From positions 32,501 to 96,500 of the forward strand of contig CAJHNH020002458.1 of NCBI GenBank assembly GCA_905116865.2: a stretch of 64,000 nt of DNA, in the 5' to 3' direction. This DNA is from Candidula unifasciata. Lineage: Eukaryota; Mollusca; Gastropoda; Stylommatophora; Geomitridae. Both the position numbers and the translations under genes were made by a program. The notes under the pieces were generated by a model, which saw nothing but the letters and a program-made list of their open reading frames with translations, had not been told where the DNA came from and did no database searches. Within the stretch, counting starts at the first letter, position 1, and each line of letters starts with the position of its first letter. Positions 10,966 through 23,589 of this stretch are shown here, piece by piece.

Positions 10966-12215
10966 CTGATTCTGAAACATGTGTATATCTACTTTTGTCG
11001 TTAAGCCTGGGAAGGAACAGTTTGCGATCCACTGCTTAATTAATTTTTTCAGTCACAATGGTCTCCCCAAAAAATTGGGTATGCCTTATCCACAGTGATG
11101 GTTGGCTACGTGTACCCACTACTGTCTTTGAGAATACTAATGGTGAGGCATCGAACTCTCTTGTGGTGTGACTCTCGTAACATTGTCCGAAAAAACCTAC
11201 AAAAGAACATTTTAATTGTAAATAACCATCGACCAGGGAAACTGAACCCAGTGTAACCTGAATTTTTTTTAACACGTACACAAACCTGAAAGCCATAAAG
11301 CAATCAGAATCAGGCAGGACCTTTTTTTTTTTTTTTGGCAGTACACAGTACCAGCACCTTTTTAAGGCACCATTTTTTTCTGTGCTGCAGTAATAGACAC
11401 TTGTAGTGACTACTGGCGCTTTTCTTAGACACTTTGTGGTGAATACTGGCGTTTTTGTCTCAAAAAAAGCTCTGCAGTCACAGTCGTGTATTAATATTCA
11501 GTAACACTTTCAAGACACTTTTTAACTTTATGCAACATTTTTTAAATATGACTGTATTTTGTGCTGCTGTATATATAAAATATAACATTTTCTGTGTTTG
11601 TGTGTCCACTCACATTACGTGAGATTGTTGTCAGAATGTATATGGCTCTCGGATCAACCTAGTTCTAAAAAAGGAACCAGATGGTGTCCTGAGAAGTAAA
11701 GGCATTTCAAAGTGGTACTTATTACAACACCCATCAAAAGCCAAATTATCTACAAAATTGAGTGTAACATCATATGCCCAATATGCCAAGAAAGGGTCCT
11801 TTACTTTTATATTACTATGTACATACATTTAAATCTCTCAATGTTCATGTGTGTGTGTGCATGCCTGCTTGCGTGCATATGTGTGTGTGTGTATATGTGC
11901 ACACATTCATGCATACGTATATGTGTCACAAAGGAAAGGAAGAGAGGGGTATGAATGAAACGGAGAGAAAGGATGTTCTTAGTTTGGCACAACAATTTTG
12001 TTTGTTGCCAGATTTACCGTCACATAAACTATGAACATGTTATTAAATATGTTACTATAAAAATACTGGAAGGTTTACTTATGTTTTAAAACAGAAAAAA
12101 ATGGCACTGCATTCAAGCCATCTTGAAAATAAATTAACAGTGACGACACTGGAAGAAATGAAGATATATGGTGTCCATAAGAGACTCAAAAGTGAACTTT
12201 GAGGTCAGAATCTAG
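10966..12215. other. Unassigned intergenic DNA
   Basis: A/T-rich sequence with a short GT/AT run (11838-11900). ORFs on both strands are short, overlap each other and carry no recognised domain. Nothing here is supported as a gene. Confidence 0.5.
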
Positions 12216-12350
12216 AGTTGGGTGTCTGGATTCATTCCATGATGTCGAAGGAACTGCACTGGACAGAATGAAATGGATAATAGGCTGCAAGCCCTATATG
12301 ATATATGAGTATAATGGCACAATAGGACAACAAATAAATGAATGAATAAA
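12216..12350 (+). mobile_element. LINE 3' terminal fragment
   Basis: Contains ATTCCATGATGTCGAAG, TAGGCTGCAAGCCC and ATAATGGCACAATA. The same 3' block follows LINE coding remnants at 57840-57915 and recurs at 47870-48000. Confidence 0.5.
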
Positions 12351-12735
12351 GGTTATCATCAGATAAAACTATGCATGTGTTACTAAATATGTTGTTATGA
12401 AAATATATTAACATAATGTAGATTTGTGTAACAAAAGACTTATTTTTCTTCTACTACTTTATTTTTCATCTTCTTTCTTCTCCATAAATCTTTAGATGTC
12501 AACCTCAATATATTTGAAGAAAGCAGCAATCTATCTGATTGGTTGACATCACTGAGTTTTTCAGAACAGTTTTTCTGCTTTGAACTGAATTTGACCTGTA
12601 TAGATTGTTGTTTTGTTGGACATTTCCTAAATTGGCATGTGGGTCTTTATAAAAAAATATGTTGACTGGGCGGGTTGAAGGATAAAAACATTGTCCAGTG
12701 CATTTGATGGTCACAATGACACAGGGTTCTGTGAC

Positions 12736-12930
12736 AACAGGTAGATAGATAGATAGGTATGGGGGTGGATAAATGGGTTGACAGATAGTTAGGGGTAGGT
12801 AGCGAAAGGGATGGATGGTGGGATGAGCTGGTGGAAGGATAGGTGGGTGGGTAGGCAGACAGATAGAGGCAGACAGACCTACATACACATAGATCAATAG
12901 ATATAGGTAGGTACGTAGCGAAAGGGATGG
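12736..12930. repeat. Degenerate GATA/GGTA tetranucleotide repeat
   Basis: Repeated TAGATAGATAGATAGG, GGTGGGTAGGCAGACAG and similar blocks; impure low-complexity DNA. Confidence 0.75.
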
Positions 12931-12959
12931 ATTGCTGTGTAACCATTTTTTTTTTTTTA

Positions 12960-13440
12960 ACATTAGTAATTTTTGTGTGCTGATGCCAGCTCATTATTAC
13001 AAACATTTCATGGACACAACTAAAGACACAAGTGTGATATTATAATGTGTTTATTGAAAGCTCTCACAACTGTGAAGAATATAACCCTGCAACTCACATC
13101 AACCCACTGTTGAATACAAATAAATACATGGTAAAACAAAGCATCAATCAATCCTAAATCACGCCAGAATATCACCCACACACATACCAAGAATACAAGG
13201 AAGGTTTCCTACAGAGACATGTGGTAGAACTTTCACTATACATTCACACAGTCTCAGTTCTTGTGTTTGCAATGTGTGCGGATGAAGGCTGTCTAACTGC
13301 AGCTTCCATTTTATCACTTATGATTGTATTCTTGTAAAGCTGTTTAACTTATAATTTCATTTTCCATATTATATTTACTGACTCACTTGACAGCTTCTGT
13401 GATTCAATAATTATAATAATACCAAGGATAACAAAAACAG
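12960..13440. other. Unassigned A/T-rich DNA, possible minus-strand 3' end
   Basis: No coding segment recognised. A minus-strand AATAAA (complement of TTTATT near 13049) is a possible polyadenylation signal, but no linked exon was found. Confidence 0.35.
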
Positions 13441-13443
13441 GTG

Positions 13444-13704
13444 CTTTATTAATATCCTACCCCAGCTGACCTCACAGAACGGTCCAACATTTTAGAGGGT
13501 GGCAAGATTGGGTTTCCCGGCTTTCTTTTTGCTTTTAACGACCCCAAAACATCTGGAACTGGCCCTAACCCCACCCACCTACGTCCCACGAGAGAGTGCA
13601 GCCTAGGTTCTATGACTGCATGCAGCCTATCTACCACCCCCTGAAATATTAGACTGTCCTGTGACCTGTGGATTTCCCCTCTTTGGGGTAGGATATTAAT
13701 AAAG
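13444..13704. mobile_element. 261-bp MITE with 20-bp perfect TIRs
   Basis: The left end CTTTATTAATATCCTACCCC is the exact complement of the right end, and the match runs 4 bp further outward here. A second copy of identical length is at 58253-58513. There is no coding capacity. The interior is shared with the larger MITE at 27701-28110. No clear target duplication, so the superfamily is unassigned. Confidence 0.9.
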
Positions 13705-13949
13705 CACCCAAGCACATTTGTAAGAAGTACACAGCTTTCAGTTTCAAAATTAAAAAAATATTTCCTGAAGTCCCACACACAAACATGTATTATTAATTCA
13801 AGGAATACAAAAATCGTATTCATTGCAATCCCTCCTCAATACAACATTCTGCAAGCCACTGCTTGATTTTCTTGTAACAACTTGTAAACAGTAGAAACAT
13901 GGCCTTCACAGGGAGCAAAGAATGGTAGCAACTCTGAATATATCAGGCA

Positions 13950-14040
13950 TATTGTAAGAATCATTTTGGGGTAAGTTTCACCTTGGGGTTGGCTAAATCT
14001 ACCACAAAACATTGTAGCTACAAAAACCAAACCAAGCATA
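13950..14040 (+). mobile_element. LINE 5' head fragment
   Basis: Shares AGGCATATTGTAAGAA, GGGGTTGGCTAAATC and TGTAGCTACAAAAACCAA with the LINE 5' region at 48650-48790. Other copies are at 15545-15660. Confidence 0.5.
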
Positions 14041-14889
14041 GAAAAATCTTTAAAAAAAAAAAAAAAAAACCTAGCAAGTAATATTCAGCCAGCCAGCCAA
14101 GCCAAGACTGGGGGAGTCTCTTCTAACATTAGAATGGTAACGCAGTGCAGAGAAAGTCAAAAGAAATCTGGATTGCCAGTATATCTCCAAATACCAAGGA
14201 AAATACCAAGAACAATCACTAGGAATATTAGAATTATGCAAGATATAGGAACAGCAGCGAAGGTAGTGAAACAAATAACCAGGGTTAGTATTTCAGGATT
14301 ATGCAAAAAACTAGTTGGAAAGGGAAAATATTCTAAATTTGGGTGAATTATTATTTTTTTCTCAGATCATATAGAAGAAAATTCTCCCTATAGCCATAAT
14401 ACTAACTAAAGATTACCAACAGAATACCAGTGATGAGTGGGAAGCTCATCATACAGAGATTAAACTAAACAGTCATGTGCAGGATGTGAAGATTCCTTGG
14501 GTGAGCCCAGGACCACAGTGTCATGAGTCAGCTCTGCATTTATGGAAACCTCTTTGGATGGTAAGGGATGCCCATGATCTGCCCCTGAGGGCTGAGCAGT
14601 CTACACACGTTTGCCCTAGATGGGATCTCCAGGCACAACATCTGCAGATAAGGGAACATAAAAGAACACCACAAAAATAAAAGCTACATCATTTACCACG
14701 AAACTATCTGGGAAGCTAACCCAGTCAGTAAATGCTTTGAAAAAAAAAATAGATGTGTCAACCGAAAGGAGCAAATATAGCAGCATTGCAGTAAACATAC
14801 ACAACGTAATTGTGAGAGAAACTTCCGGTCAAAATGGATGCTGGACACGGCCACAGTTCTGAGCCATGGCAAACTGTTGGGAAATCAAA

Positions 14890-15075
14890 AGAGGCAGTTA
14901 TCCTTGAGAATATGAAAACCATAAACTGATCAGAGAAATTAGATGGAGACAGGCCAAGGATTTTGGGCAGGTTATGAGAAAGAACAGACTGGAAAACTTG
15001 CTGACAACAGGCAAGACTGATGGAGAAAAGAGCAAGGAGAAAACAAGAGATAAATACCTTGATGGCTAGGCCATA
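14890..15075 (+). mobile_element. LINE ORF2 C-terminal fragment
   Basis: Translation shows FGQVMRKNRLENLLTTGK and a KTRDKYLDG-like end, the usual GHVMRK...ENLLTTGK motif of LINE ORF2 ends. Broken copy. Confidence 0.6.
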
Positions 15076-15184
15076 AGACCACTATTCTCACTCATAATTC
15101 AGGTGATCACGCGGGATAATGAAACACAGCAATTTATTCATATTCAGTATTAGGGGCATTATGAAAAGTCATCAGCCACAAGTT

Positions 15185-15465
15185 ATTAGCGGAAGCCGCC
15201 ATAGATAGATGCTCGCCTGGGGGTCTGACGGTCATGAGTTCAAAAGCCCACTAAGACGGATTTTCTTTCCTTTAAAAACGTTGACCTTGGCTCCTAGATT
15301 GACCCAGCCTAAAATGGGTAGCAGGTAAAATCCTGGGAAGTAAAAGTGGCCGGTGTGATGCTGACCAGATCACCCATCTGTCTATAAAAGATAGGTCTGG
15401 CCTATATACCCCATACATCTTAAAGGCATCCTTAAGGAAAGGGTCTCTTTGCTTTTACAAGTTAA
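15185..15465 (+). mobile_element. tRNA-derived SINE (family C)
   Basis: tRNA-like head (GCCGCCATAGATAGATGCTC, with a B-box-like GAGTTCAAAAGCC), body GACCCAGCCTAAAATGGG and GGCCGGTGTGATGCTGACC, 3' block ending before TTTGCTTTT. Confidence 0.75.
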
Positions 15466-15544
15466 TAGCTATAGCCAAAAACACAATGTGCCAACTGTCA
15501 TTTTGAGGGAAGAAGAAACAGTATTATATAGTACAGTGTTACAA

Positions 15545-15660
15545 GCACCCTTCAAGGAAGCATAACACTGCATCACTGCACCTTCTATGCATGTCCCAAG
15601 AGGCAACTGAGAAGTGTTGGCCTAAAAGTGACTACTTCATCCCATGAAAAAAAAAAAACT
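15545..15660 (+). mobile_element. LINE 5' head fragment
   Basis: CATCACTGCACC, GCATGTCCCAAGAGGCAACT and GACTACTTCATCCCATG align with the LINE head at 48690-48765. Confidence 0.5.
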
Positions 15661-16624
15661 AGCGGCAAAATCCATCTAATCATTAACAAATCTACAAAAT
15701 ACTTGGCAAGATGTACCTGAACACATCTGCTCCATTCAAAGATGAAAGATTATTTTAAAAAATAAAAATAATAAGAGACAACTTGTATGCAAAATCTAAC
15801 TCTTCCTTTCTGGCAAAACATTGATAGGCAGTCAGGATATTAATAAGTGATTATCACAGGTGGACAATCATCCAAATCATAGAGAAATAATTAATGTACA
15901 GATATAACATTTTTTTTTTTTAAACTGTAAAATGAAGACAATATGTTTATTCTTCACAGAAGTCTGAACACTTGAAAATGACCTTTTCAAAAACTGAAAC
16001 TTCAAAAAAAATGTCTGCACTTACAGTCGTTAGGGACTGTATGGTCATTCTTACTGAACATAAAACCAATCAGTCCATAAGTGATTGGATCCTACCCCCC
16101 CCCCCCCAACATCTCCATAAATCAACTTTTAAGTTAGTTCCTCCTCTTTAACTTACTGCACAGTGCTCTTGTCAGGCCTTGCCCTTTTCCACGTACTGTC
16201 CTTGCAGTTTGGTCATGGTTGCAGCTTCAAAATCATCACTTCATTCTCACAAGCATCTTCTGATGTAGCATTCAGTATATCAATCAGCCTTCTCTATTGC
16301 TCATCCATCCTCCATACTAGTTTTAGCTGCAAGCCTTTCAACGTGTTCACTTCCGTTAACAGAATTCAGATGATCCCTAGGGATCTCCGCATTTCACTCT
16401 TGATCCCAAATGCAGTCCAAAAAAATGAACCCAAGATCTGCATGCACAGACTGTCTCAATTTACTACATGAAATTTTAAAATGCAATCAGTAAAATGCTT
16501 TATACAGCCATGGGGGAGCTTTGTAACAAAATTACTCAAAGAAAGATTTTACATATGGCAGCATTTCAAAATCCTCAAGAAAATGTTCAACACATTCGTT
16601 ATGTGATTAAAAACATCCTTGCAA
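15661..16624. other. Unassigned intergenic DNA
   Basis: Contains A/T-rich sequence and a C run (16096-16109). A minus-strand stretch at about 16150-16370 looks weakly coding but is broken by stops in each frame; it may be a decayed retroelement. No gene is supported. Confidence 0.45.
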
Positions 16625-16870
16625 ATGATCGTCGGCTTTGTGGCTAAGTCGATGCGAACACTTCGTAATGCCAGGTTCGATTCCAGCTGCAGGCTATGCG
16701 CCTTGCGTTGGTTTCGACAGTGGTATCAAGAAAGCCGACCGTCCAGAAAGCAATGGCAAACTACTGGACGTAAATTTGCCTAGAAAAACCACACAACAGC
16801 CAGGGGCTGTTGGGGTTGGTTCTGCAACGTCCTGTAAAGGATACAAAACTTTTTTTTTTTTGTGTGCAAA
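16625..16870 (+). mobile_element. tRNA-derived SINE (family D)
   Basis: The head has an A-box-like TGGCTAAGTCGATG and a perfect B box GGTTCGATTCC. The body has GGCAAACTACTGGACG, AACAGCCAGGGGCTGTT and CGTCCTGTAAAGGATAC before a T run. An inverted relative is at 28780-29035 and a 3' fragment at 48215-48310. Confidence 0.8.
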
Positions 16871-17164
16871 TGATCAGGTGAGAACATTACCGCCAAGATC
16901 CATTTTTCAACAAGTTATTATATATAACAAACTACTATGCTAGGACAAAAGACAAAACTGTAGCTAAAATGCAACCAGCAGATTGTTGTCATAAGCAATA
17001 CCAACAGTAGACATGCTGTCAACTAATATATTGTTAAATGTTCTTCAAGACATCAAAATTCAGTAAGGGGGTTTTTGCAATATTTGTTTCTGCTTTTTGA
17101 ATTTAAATAATGCAGAAACAAACAATTTATTACTATGCATATTTTGCTGTAAATAAGTAAATAT

Positions 17165-17335
17165 TACCCCACCAGGACATCTCACAAAGCGATAAACACC
17201 CAGTGACACAAAGTACCACCATGTGAATGAGGATCACCCGTGGAGAGGTTCCAGAAACTGTTTTCAACCGTTAAGTTATATTACAGCCCCTGGCAACAGC
17301 CAGGATGGGGCTTCAAATTAACCAAAGATTGTGTC
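17165..17335 (-). repeat. Dispersed family P copy, inverted
   Basis: Complement of the family P body: CCCCACCAGGACATC, GTGACACAAAGTACCACC, GGAGAGGTTCCAGAAAC and AGCCAGGATGGGGCTTC. The hairpin at its end is decayed. Confidence 0.75.
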
Positions 17336-18635
17336 GCGCCTGAGGATAACGCTTATATTACTTTGCTGTGTCTTTTTAGGTGTATAAACACAGAGTTACA
17401 CACAAAAATTGAATACATTCCACTTAAATTTAATGAAAAAAAAAGTTTTTTCATTATTGTTTGTTTCATCATCAGAAGTTCTGGATAGTCACGTGACTTA
17501 CCAGGATAACTTCAACTTTATATACCAGACAATTCACCAAGTGTTTATCACTATACGTACATGGTACACATTCACTTCTTTTCCAGTTTGTCTCTTACAT
17601 GTTATCTTTTCTATCTGAACTGCTGCTTCAACTCCTTCTGTCTCAAAGGTGAATTAGCTAAACTCATTAACATCTAAAAATTGCAAGTCTAAAGTTCAAA
17701 CAATTTTGGCAAAAGGTAGACTTAAACAGTGGGCTGGAACTAAAAGAGTTAAACAACAAATCAGGGAAGAATTGGATTTCTTACTGTGTAAACCTGAAAA
17801 TAATCAGGAAGATTTGGGACGAAGCAAAGAATTTTATTTTATTTAAATAACAAGTACGTTGAGTACCATTTTCACACTTTTAAAGCAGTGTTCTTCAAAC
17901 AGTCGGTCACTGCAGAAAGAAAAGCTGGTCGAGTTGTCTTCTGATACCAGCCTTGTGTCCACTCATAAAATGCAATCATTGTCTGAATTTTAATTATCAT
18001 TCAAAAAAACAAAACAAAACAAAAAACCACCTCTGTGTTACAGTTGTTGGTTGTTGTTGTTTTTTTAACTTCCTTTTTGTGTGAAGACTTTCTTCTTATG
18101 TATTTGTTTGCCCTTAAAAAGACAACTGGCATGGTGTATTGCAGCTTACAGCTAGGCTGTGTGTGAGAATTTTGCCTTTCAGTCCAGCACATACAATTAC
18201 AACACAATCTTAATCTCCTCTAATGACATGCTCGCTTAGGGCATTAGCAACAAAACCTTGAGGTCTGTCTCACAAACCAACAAAACAAAAATATATAGAT
18301 TTCACGATTATATGACAAACATTTCAAAAATAACAAAATTAATTGGTTGGGTGTCGTTACCATGAACACAGTGATTAATGTAAATGCTTACTAAGATGTT
18401 TGGTCATAAACAAAAAAGTTACAAAATATAAAGTTTTAGAACACAAGATCTGAACATGCCGAAAAGTATTTTCCTCTTTGTTCCTAGTATTTACTTGTAT
18501 ATATTTAATTTATCATTTTAAACAAAATTAATCTCTCAGCTTAGAATTGGCGTACAAACTTGAACGAGTTACCGCTGGATTAAATTTTCCAAGTAGAGTT
18601 CAACTATACTACAGCTGCACTCAGAAAATCGAAAT
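17336..18635. other. Unassigned intergenic DNA
   Basis: A/T-rich sequence with short homopolymer runs. Open frames are short and unsupported. No repeat or exon was recognised. Confidence 0.45.
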
Positions 18636-19260
18636 AAAGTACCCACTTCTTTTGTCATCGCACTGATACCAGGTTGTAGCCCAGTGTCATGGTTTTCCAT
18701 GTGTTTTGTGCTTTTCGGTTGGCCTGGGTGATAGATTTGTTAATCTTTTTTCAGGTTTTATCTAGACCATTTATCCATCTCTGTCTTGGTCTTCCCCTTG
18801 CCTTCCTCGCAGATGTTCTGCTGTACAAAAAATCTCATATTCAGGTTGGTCTAGCTGCATTCTCTCTAGATGGCCAAACCATTTCATTCTTTGTCAACAT
18901 AATTTAAACATTGTTTTATTCCAACTTTCTCTGTAATGCTGGTATACCTAACCCTGTTCCTTCTTGTGTTGTTGGTGACCTTGCAGAGACAGCACATTTC
19001 ACATGGTTTGTTTTTTTGGCCACTGTTCAAATATCTATTTCATTTTCTGTCCATGTCTGGCACTGACAGATATCACAAAGTAGGGATGAAGATGATATTA
19101 ATCATCTGCTGATTTGCTGCCAGGGAGACATTTGAGTGTCTAAGCAGTGGTGCTAACTGGTAGGTGACAGCATTTGCCTTCTGTACTCTGGCTTCTATCT
19201 CTCTACCAAATCTGCATCTCCTGTAAATCTGCTTCCTCGATATTTGATTTTTCGTACTAA
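18636..19260 (-). mobile_element. LINE ORF2 C-terminal fragment
   Basis: The minus strand contains the end also seen at 3266-3395 (TMTLGYNLVSV). Upstream, a basic GRPRQRWI-like segment and an RT-thumb segment precede it, with several breaks. Dead 5'-truncated copy. Confidence 0.55.
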
Positions 19261-19900
19261 TTTGATTTTCGTACCACTAACAGGAACATTTGTGGTTAAG
19301 TACCTACTTAAATATTTTATTTTGCTATTCAGTATATAATAATTATTTTATTATGCAATTCAACAAGGCTTGAAGCCCTTTAAGCCCCCACTCACCCCCT
19401 AGAACATTACCCGAGCAACTGTAATTATTTTAATTATTATGTTGTAAATGGTAAACACAAAATAATATATTTAAAATTATATAACATTTATAAACAGATA
19501 CTTTATTAAAAAAAAAATTTAGATATGATGGAGAACCTCTGCTCCCTAAACATTACGGGGATGGGGAAAGTGGAGGATTCTCAAAGTACCTGAGCTCCCC
19601 AAGTCCCGGTGCCAACGACCAGCAAAAGAAAAATGCAGTACTTTTTAATAACCCACATAGAAATTAACCACAAAAAGGTGAAACAGACAAATAAGATCTC
19701 TTGGATATTTGAAATAAATATATATTAAAGCCGCTCACAACAATAATATGATGATACAGAAAATTCTGTTATTGCTTATATATGTACAGTAAATACTTTT
19801 TTTTTTTAATGACACCCCCAAAAAAAAAAAAAATACTCATAAACTGTTTCATTCAACAATAACGCCCAGCCACCTGGTCAACTGGTGAGACAAATCTGAC
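19261..19900. other. Unassigned intergenic DNA
   Basis: Very A/T-rich; no ORF, no recognised repeat apart from A and T runs. Confidence 0.5.
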
Positions 19901-19902
19901 CT

Positions 19903-20190
19903 ATCTTCTTCTTCTTCACGTTCACCAGCTGTACACTCTGGTGGAAAGTTCTGGTTGCTCGTCCACTACTGAACTGCAGTCCTGCTCCACAACCTGAGTG
20001 TTGCGTGTGCATCAGTTTTACAGATCCCATTCTCTTGAATACAGACTGTTGGTTCCTGGCCTCTCCGGCAGATGCACTCTGACTTCAAAGGAAGCTCCCC
20101 AATTAGTCGACTCTTACGACATGCTTTTGGGGAGGCAGTGGGTCTATTCTTGTTTCCCCCACAATGAGGCCCCAGAACCCACACGGGGGA
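19903..20190 (-). mobile_element. SINE family A copy
   Basis: Near-consensus copy. On + it runs from CTTCTTCTTCACGTTCACC to GAACCCACACGGGGGACA. Confidence 0.9.
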
Positions 20191-20429
20191 CATCTGACCT
20201 ATAAAACCTTAACTTATCTGCTCATAATCAGTAGGGCTGATGGGGGTCGGTAAACAGATTCTATAATGTAAATTTGATTACTTCAGTGTTAATTTATAAT
20301 CCATATGTGACAAAAACATCAATCAATGAATTCACCAATCAACTGCCATAACCACAATAAAGGTTACCTGCAACAGATCCTCAACACATTCTGTCTTTCA
20401 CCCTGGATGTGCAGTCGCTGAAAATGCTG

Positions 20430-20840
20430 TTCATCCATTGCTTGATGTTATCCTCCCGCAAGCATCCCTATCTGCCCCTTCTTCCAACTTTCCCTCCAGT
20501 ATGGTTTTTATAAGAGTGTCTTTAAATATGGCTGAAATATTTTACCTGTCTTTTTCTTCAGTATTCCAGCCCTTGAGGTTCGTTACTGAAAATTTCCCCT
20601 ACTTCCGATTACTTCTGTGACCTGCCTTTTCTTTCCAGTCAGCAAACTCAACTGTTTATAGGTCTGCTTGTATATTATTTCCTCAGTCTTCTTGGTGCGC
20701 CTCGTGGTCGACTCCCATTCAACTCTTTAGCGTATGAGGTTTTTGTCTCTCTTATCTGCCATTCTCTGTAAATACCACAACCATTGCATTCTATTAACCA
20801 TAATGATGTCAGTTTCTTCTGTTTCAGCATTCACGCATTA
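20430..20840 (-). mobile_element. Probable LINE fragment
   Basis: Layout resembles the minus-strand LINE remnant at 37790-38140 (shared TTATCTGCCATTCTCT and CCATTGCATTCTATTAACC blocks on +). No intact coding. Confidence 0.45.
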
Positions 20841-22320
20841 AAAAGTGGTTTGCATATTGTTGTGGTTCTCCTTCACGTTCACCGGCTGTAACTCCAGCTA
20901 GACCGAGATCAACTCAGGACTTTTTTTCTGGCAGCAGGCAATACTGTCACCTTTTTAGGCATAATTTTGTTTTTAAGCTACTCTAATAAGTACTTTGTAA
21001 CAAATAACGGCCCCTTTTTGTTCTAGGAAAAAATCCCCTAGATAAACTTAAAAAATATTTTACACACATAAATAAATTACTATTGTAAAAAACAGACCCA
21101 AAAAAATCATGCTAGGTTGGCTTGGTCACAGTATGAAACTGGAATAACTTGAAAATGTCAGCAAGCAAATCTGATGGAAAAAGATGCAGAGAACACACAA
21201 GACACAACCACATCACATGGGACTGAAGGTAACTGCTGACCACAGGAAACAAAGGTGCACAAGATGATAGAACTCAACTCTTTGAGTCCCAGTGGGTTTA
21301 ACATCACAGGCCCTAGTGGTAGTAAATAGACACACAATGTACGCATCATACGTTAACTGGGCTTCTAGGTAGGAACTGTGAACGTTTGATGTGTTCCTTG
21401 GGACTCAAAAGAGTTAAACAAGAGACCAGTCTGTATATAACCTGGTGATGCTTAACTTTTTCAAGCACAGGCAGTCATTACTTTAACTTCTTCTACCCCA
21501 AAGTATTTAGCTAAAAAGCAGTTTTAAAAATCTGGCCCTATGGGGTTCAACAAAGACACTATGAGACATAAGAAGTTAAACTAGTAATCTAAAACAATAG
21601 TGACTGATACAGTGCACAGCTGATAAGCAGAACTCACCGAGGACCCAAGAAATAGTTCTTCTTATCAGAAATTGCTCTTATCCAGATAAGAGTTCAAGCA
21701 AGAAAAACAGCCAGTGATAAACAAAAGGTTCTTCAGAACAGAAATTCACCACATCCGAAATCGCCATATGTGGTCTGCACTGTACAAATTTATTTTATGA
21801 AAAAAAGAGTTTATAACATTTTCTATTTCTTGTTGTTAAAAATGGATATCCCAGACGTGTGACTGAAAGTACAATCAACTGTCATGTATATAAAAAAATA
21901 CAATTTACAAATCTCTCTTTTTCTGTGTGTGAGAGACAGAGAGAAAAAAAAGGTGCAAATGTGTATGACAACATTAATAGCATATAAGTATACATTATGT
22001 TCACATGATTGAAAGTACAATCAACTGTCATGTATATAAAGAAAAAAATTTACAAATGGTGTGCCTGCATGTGGCATATGTGTGGGTGTATGTGTGTGTG
22101 TGTGTGGGAGGGTGGGTGGGTGTTAGCGTGAGACAGAGAGAGAGAGAGAGAAAGAGAGAGAAAGGTGCAAAATCGTTCGAGCGCATTATCAACAATATAA
22201 AACAAAATATTAGGCAAGCCAGAGTGTACAAGACTGAAACCATGACGATATACATAAAGTAAAACCAATTCACATAAATAAGACAAAAGTAAATGTTCTG
22301 GATTTCAAGGATATAGGGTA
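20841..22320. other. Intergenic DNA with LINE scrap and a 55-bp direct repeat
   Basis: 21090-21260 (+) resembles a LINE C-terminal segment (LGWLGHSMKLE-like). A block starting GAAAGTACAATCAACTGTCA occurs at about 21862 and again at about 22010. GT and GA runs are near 22080-22160. No gene. Confidence 0.45.
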
Positions 22321-22520
22321 GCACTTTCATAGAACATGGAAGACTTCAACAGAAAGAACAGGTTACTGTGGGTACACCCTGAATTATCAACATTACCCAA
22401 GTAATCACACAAATTTCAGAAGTTACGAGCCAAGTGATAAACAACAGGTCAGCTAACGGTGCCAAGTATGGCTGGTGTCTATTTTCCACTGTTGGCAAAA
22501 ACTCATTACCCCTACAGAAG

Positions 22521-22620
22521 GGACACAATGAACGAACAAACCTTATTTTCCAAGGGTTAAGAAGTAGGCATGCAGGCCCATCTACCATTCTGCCCTTCCA
22601 GAGAAGGTTACACTAGGCTG
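22521..22620 (+). repeat. Dispersed repeat end
   Basis: AACGAACAAACCTTATTTTC followed by GGCATGCAGGCCCATCTACC and GCCCTTCCAGAG resembles the inverted block at 1331-1452. Confidence 0.4.
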
Positions 22621-22804
22621 GTTTAGCTGTTAGGGGTGTTTAAATAATAACTACAGTTGAGACTGAACGATGGGTATCTGGAATTTGCCCTGTTGGTTTG
22701 CCTTCCAGACTAGGATTTTTTTAATCTAAGGGTGTCAAACCTTCAAGCGGCAGCTCCGGGGGGACAGATCGCACATAGATTTCCCAACAGAGAAGACTAA
22801 CTCA

Positions 22805-22880
22805 GTGAAAGATCCTTCTTCTTCTGTGTCCAAAGTTTTGGCACATTGTGTTATGGTTTACATCTAGGCTACAGTATCTA
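22805..22880 (-). mobile_element. SINE family B fragment
   Basis: CTTCTTCTTCTGTGTCC tail side, then TTTACATCTAGGCTACAGTA as in 466-650 and 36072-36270. Confidence 0.5.
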
Positions 22881-22974
22881 TCACTTTCTGTTAAAAGACA
22901 GAAAAAAAGATTATCAACAAGCCATTTATTATCTTTGTCTACAAAACCAAAAAAGAAACTGCTGCTGGTTATTT

Positions 22975-23285
22975 CTTCTTCTTCTGCGTTCGACATCAGT
23001 CATGCTAAACATTGAGTCCCGTCTGGATCACAAATAGGATTGTGCGTTTAAGGTCGCCTCCGGTCCCCCATAGCTTCTCTCGAAATGTGGATCCCTTGGG
23101 CCTGATCCACAGTCTTTGCTGGGAGAGATAAGGGCAGTACTGCAGAATGTGTTCAGGGGTCTGTCTTTCAGCTCCACAATCACAGGCAGCAGATTCTTTT
23201 ATGCCTATCCTGTACAGGTGTGCTCGAAGACCACAGTGTCCAGCCCGAAGTCTGGTTATAAAGAAATAAGTGCACAAATTCTATC
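22975..23285 (-). mobile_element. RNase H-type LINE 3' end
   Basis: Encodes TRLRAGHCGLRAHLYRIGIK, then a Cys/His-rich CDCGAERQTPEHILQYCPYL and an ILFVIQTGLNV C-terminus. This parallels residues 255-336 of the ORF at 52260-53270. It carries a (GAA)n tail at the 22975 end. Confidence 0.85.
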
Positions 23286-23589
23286 AGGATTATGCTACAC
23301 AACCTCAAAAAAGAAAACACAGTCAGCAGCTGGTTGTAAAGATAGATGACATCAATTCTGGAACAAATACACATATCTCAGACAATAAACCAGACCACAA
23401 ATACAGCCAATGCTGATTGCAGCAGGCTGAATGCGGTAACGTTTAATTTGAATTTTTTCCATCTTAAATTGGAATTGGATGAAATAGGTTCACAGATTCC
23501 ATCAACAATATGGTACACAATCTCAAACTCAAAATAATTCCAATCATCATAACTGGATTTAGAAGAGCTTCAACAATCAAAATTACTGA

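Noticed and set aside
11036..11303. Overlapping 86- and 65-codon minus frames
   Set aside because: Two frames of the same A/T-rich stretch, no domain, no splice context.
16150..16480. 102-codon plus frame and weakly coding minus stretch
   Set aside because: No domain; the minus reading is interrupted by stops in every frame. Perhaps an old retroelement.
16640..16700. True tRNA gene
   Set aside because: A and B boxes are present, but no full cloverleaf follows and a SINE body is attached; the same is true of the other tRNA-like heads.
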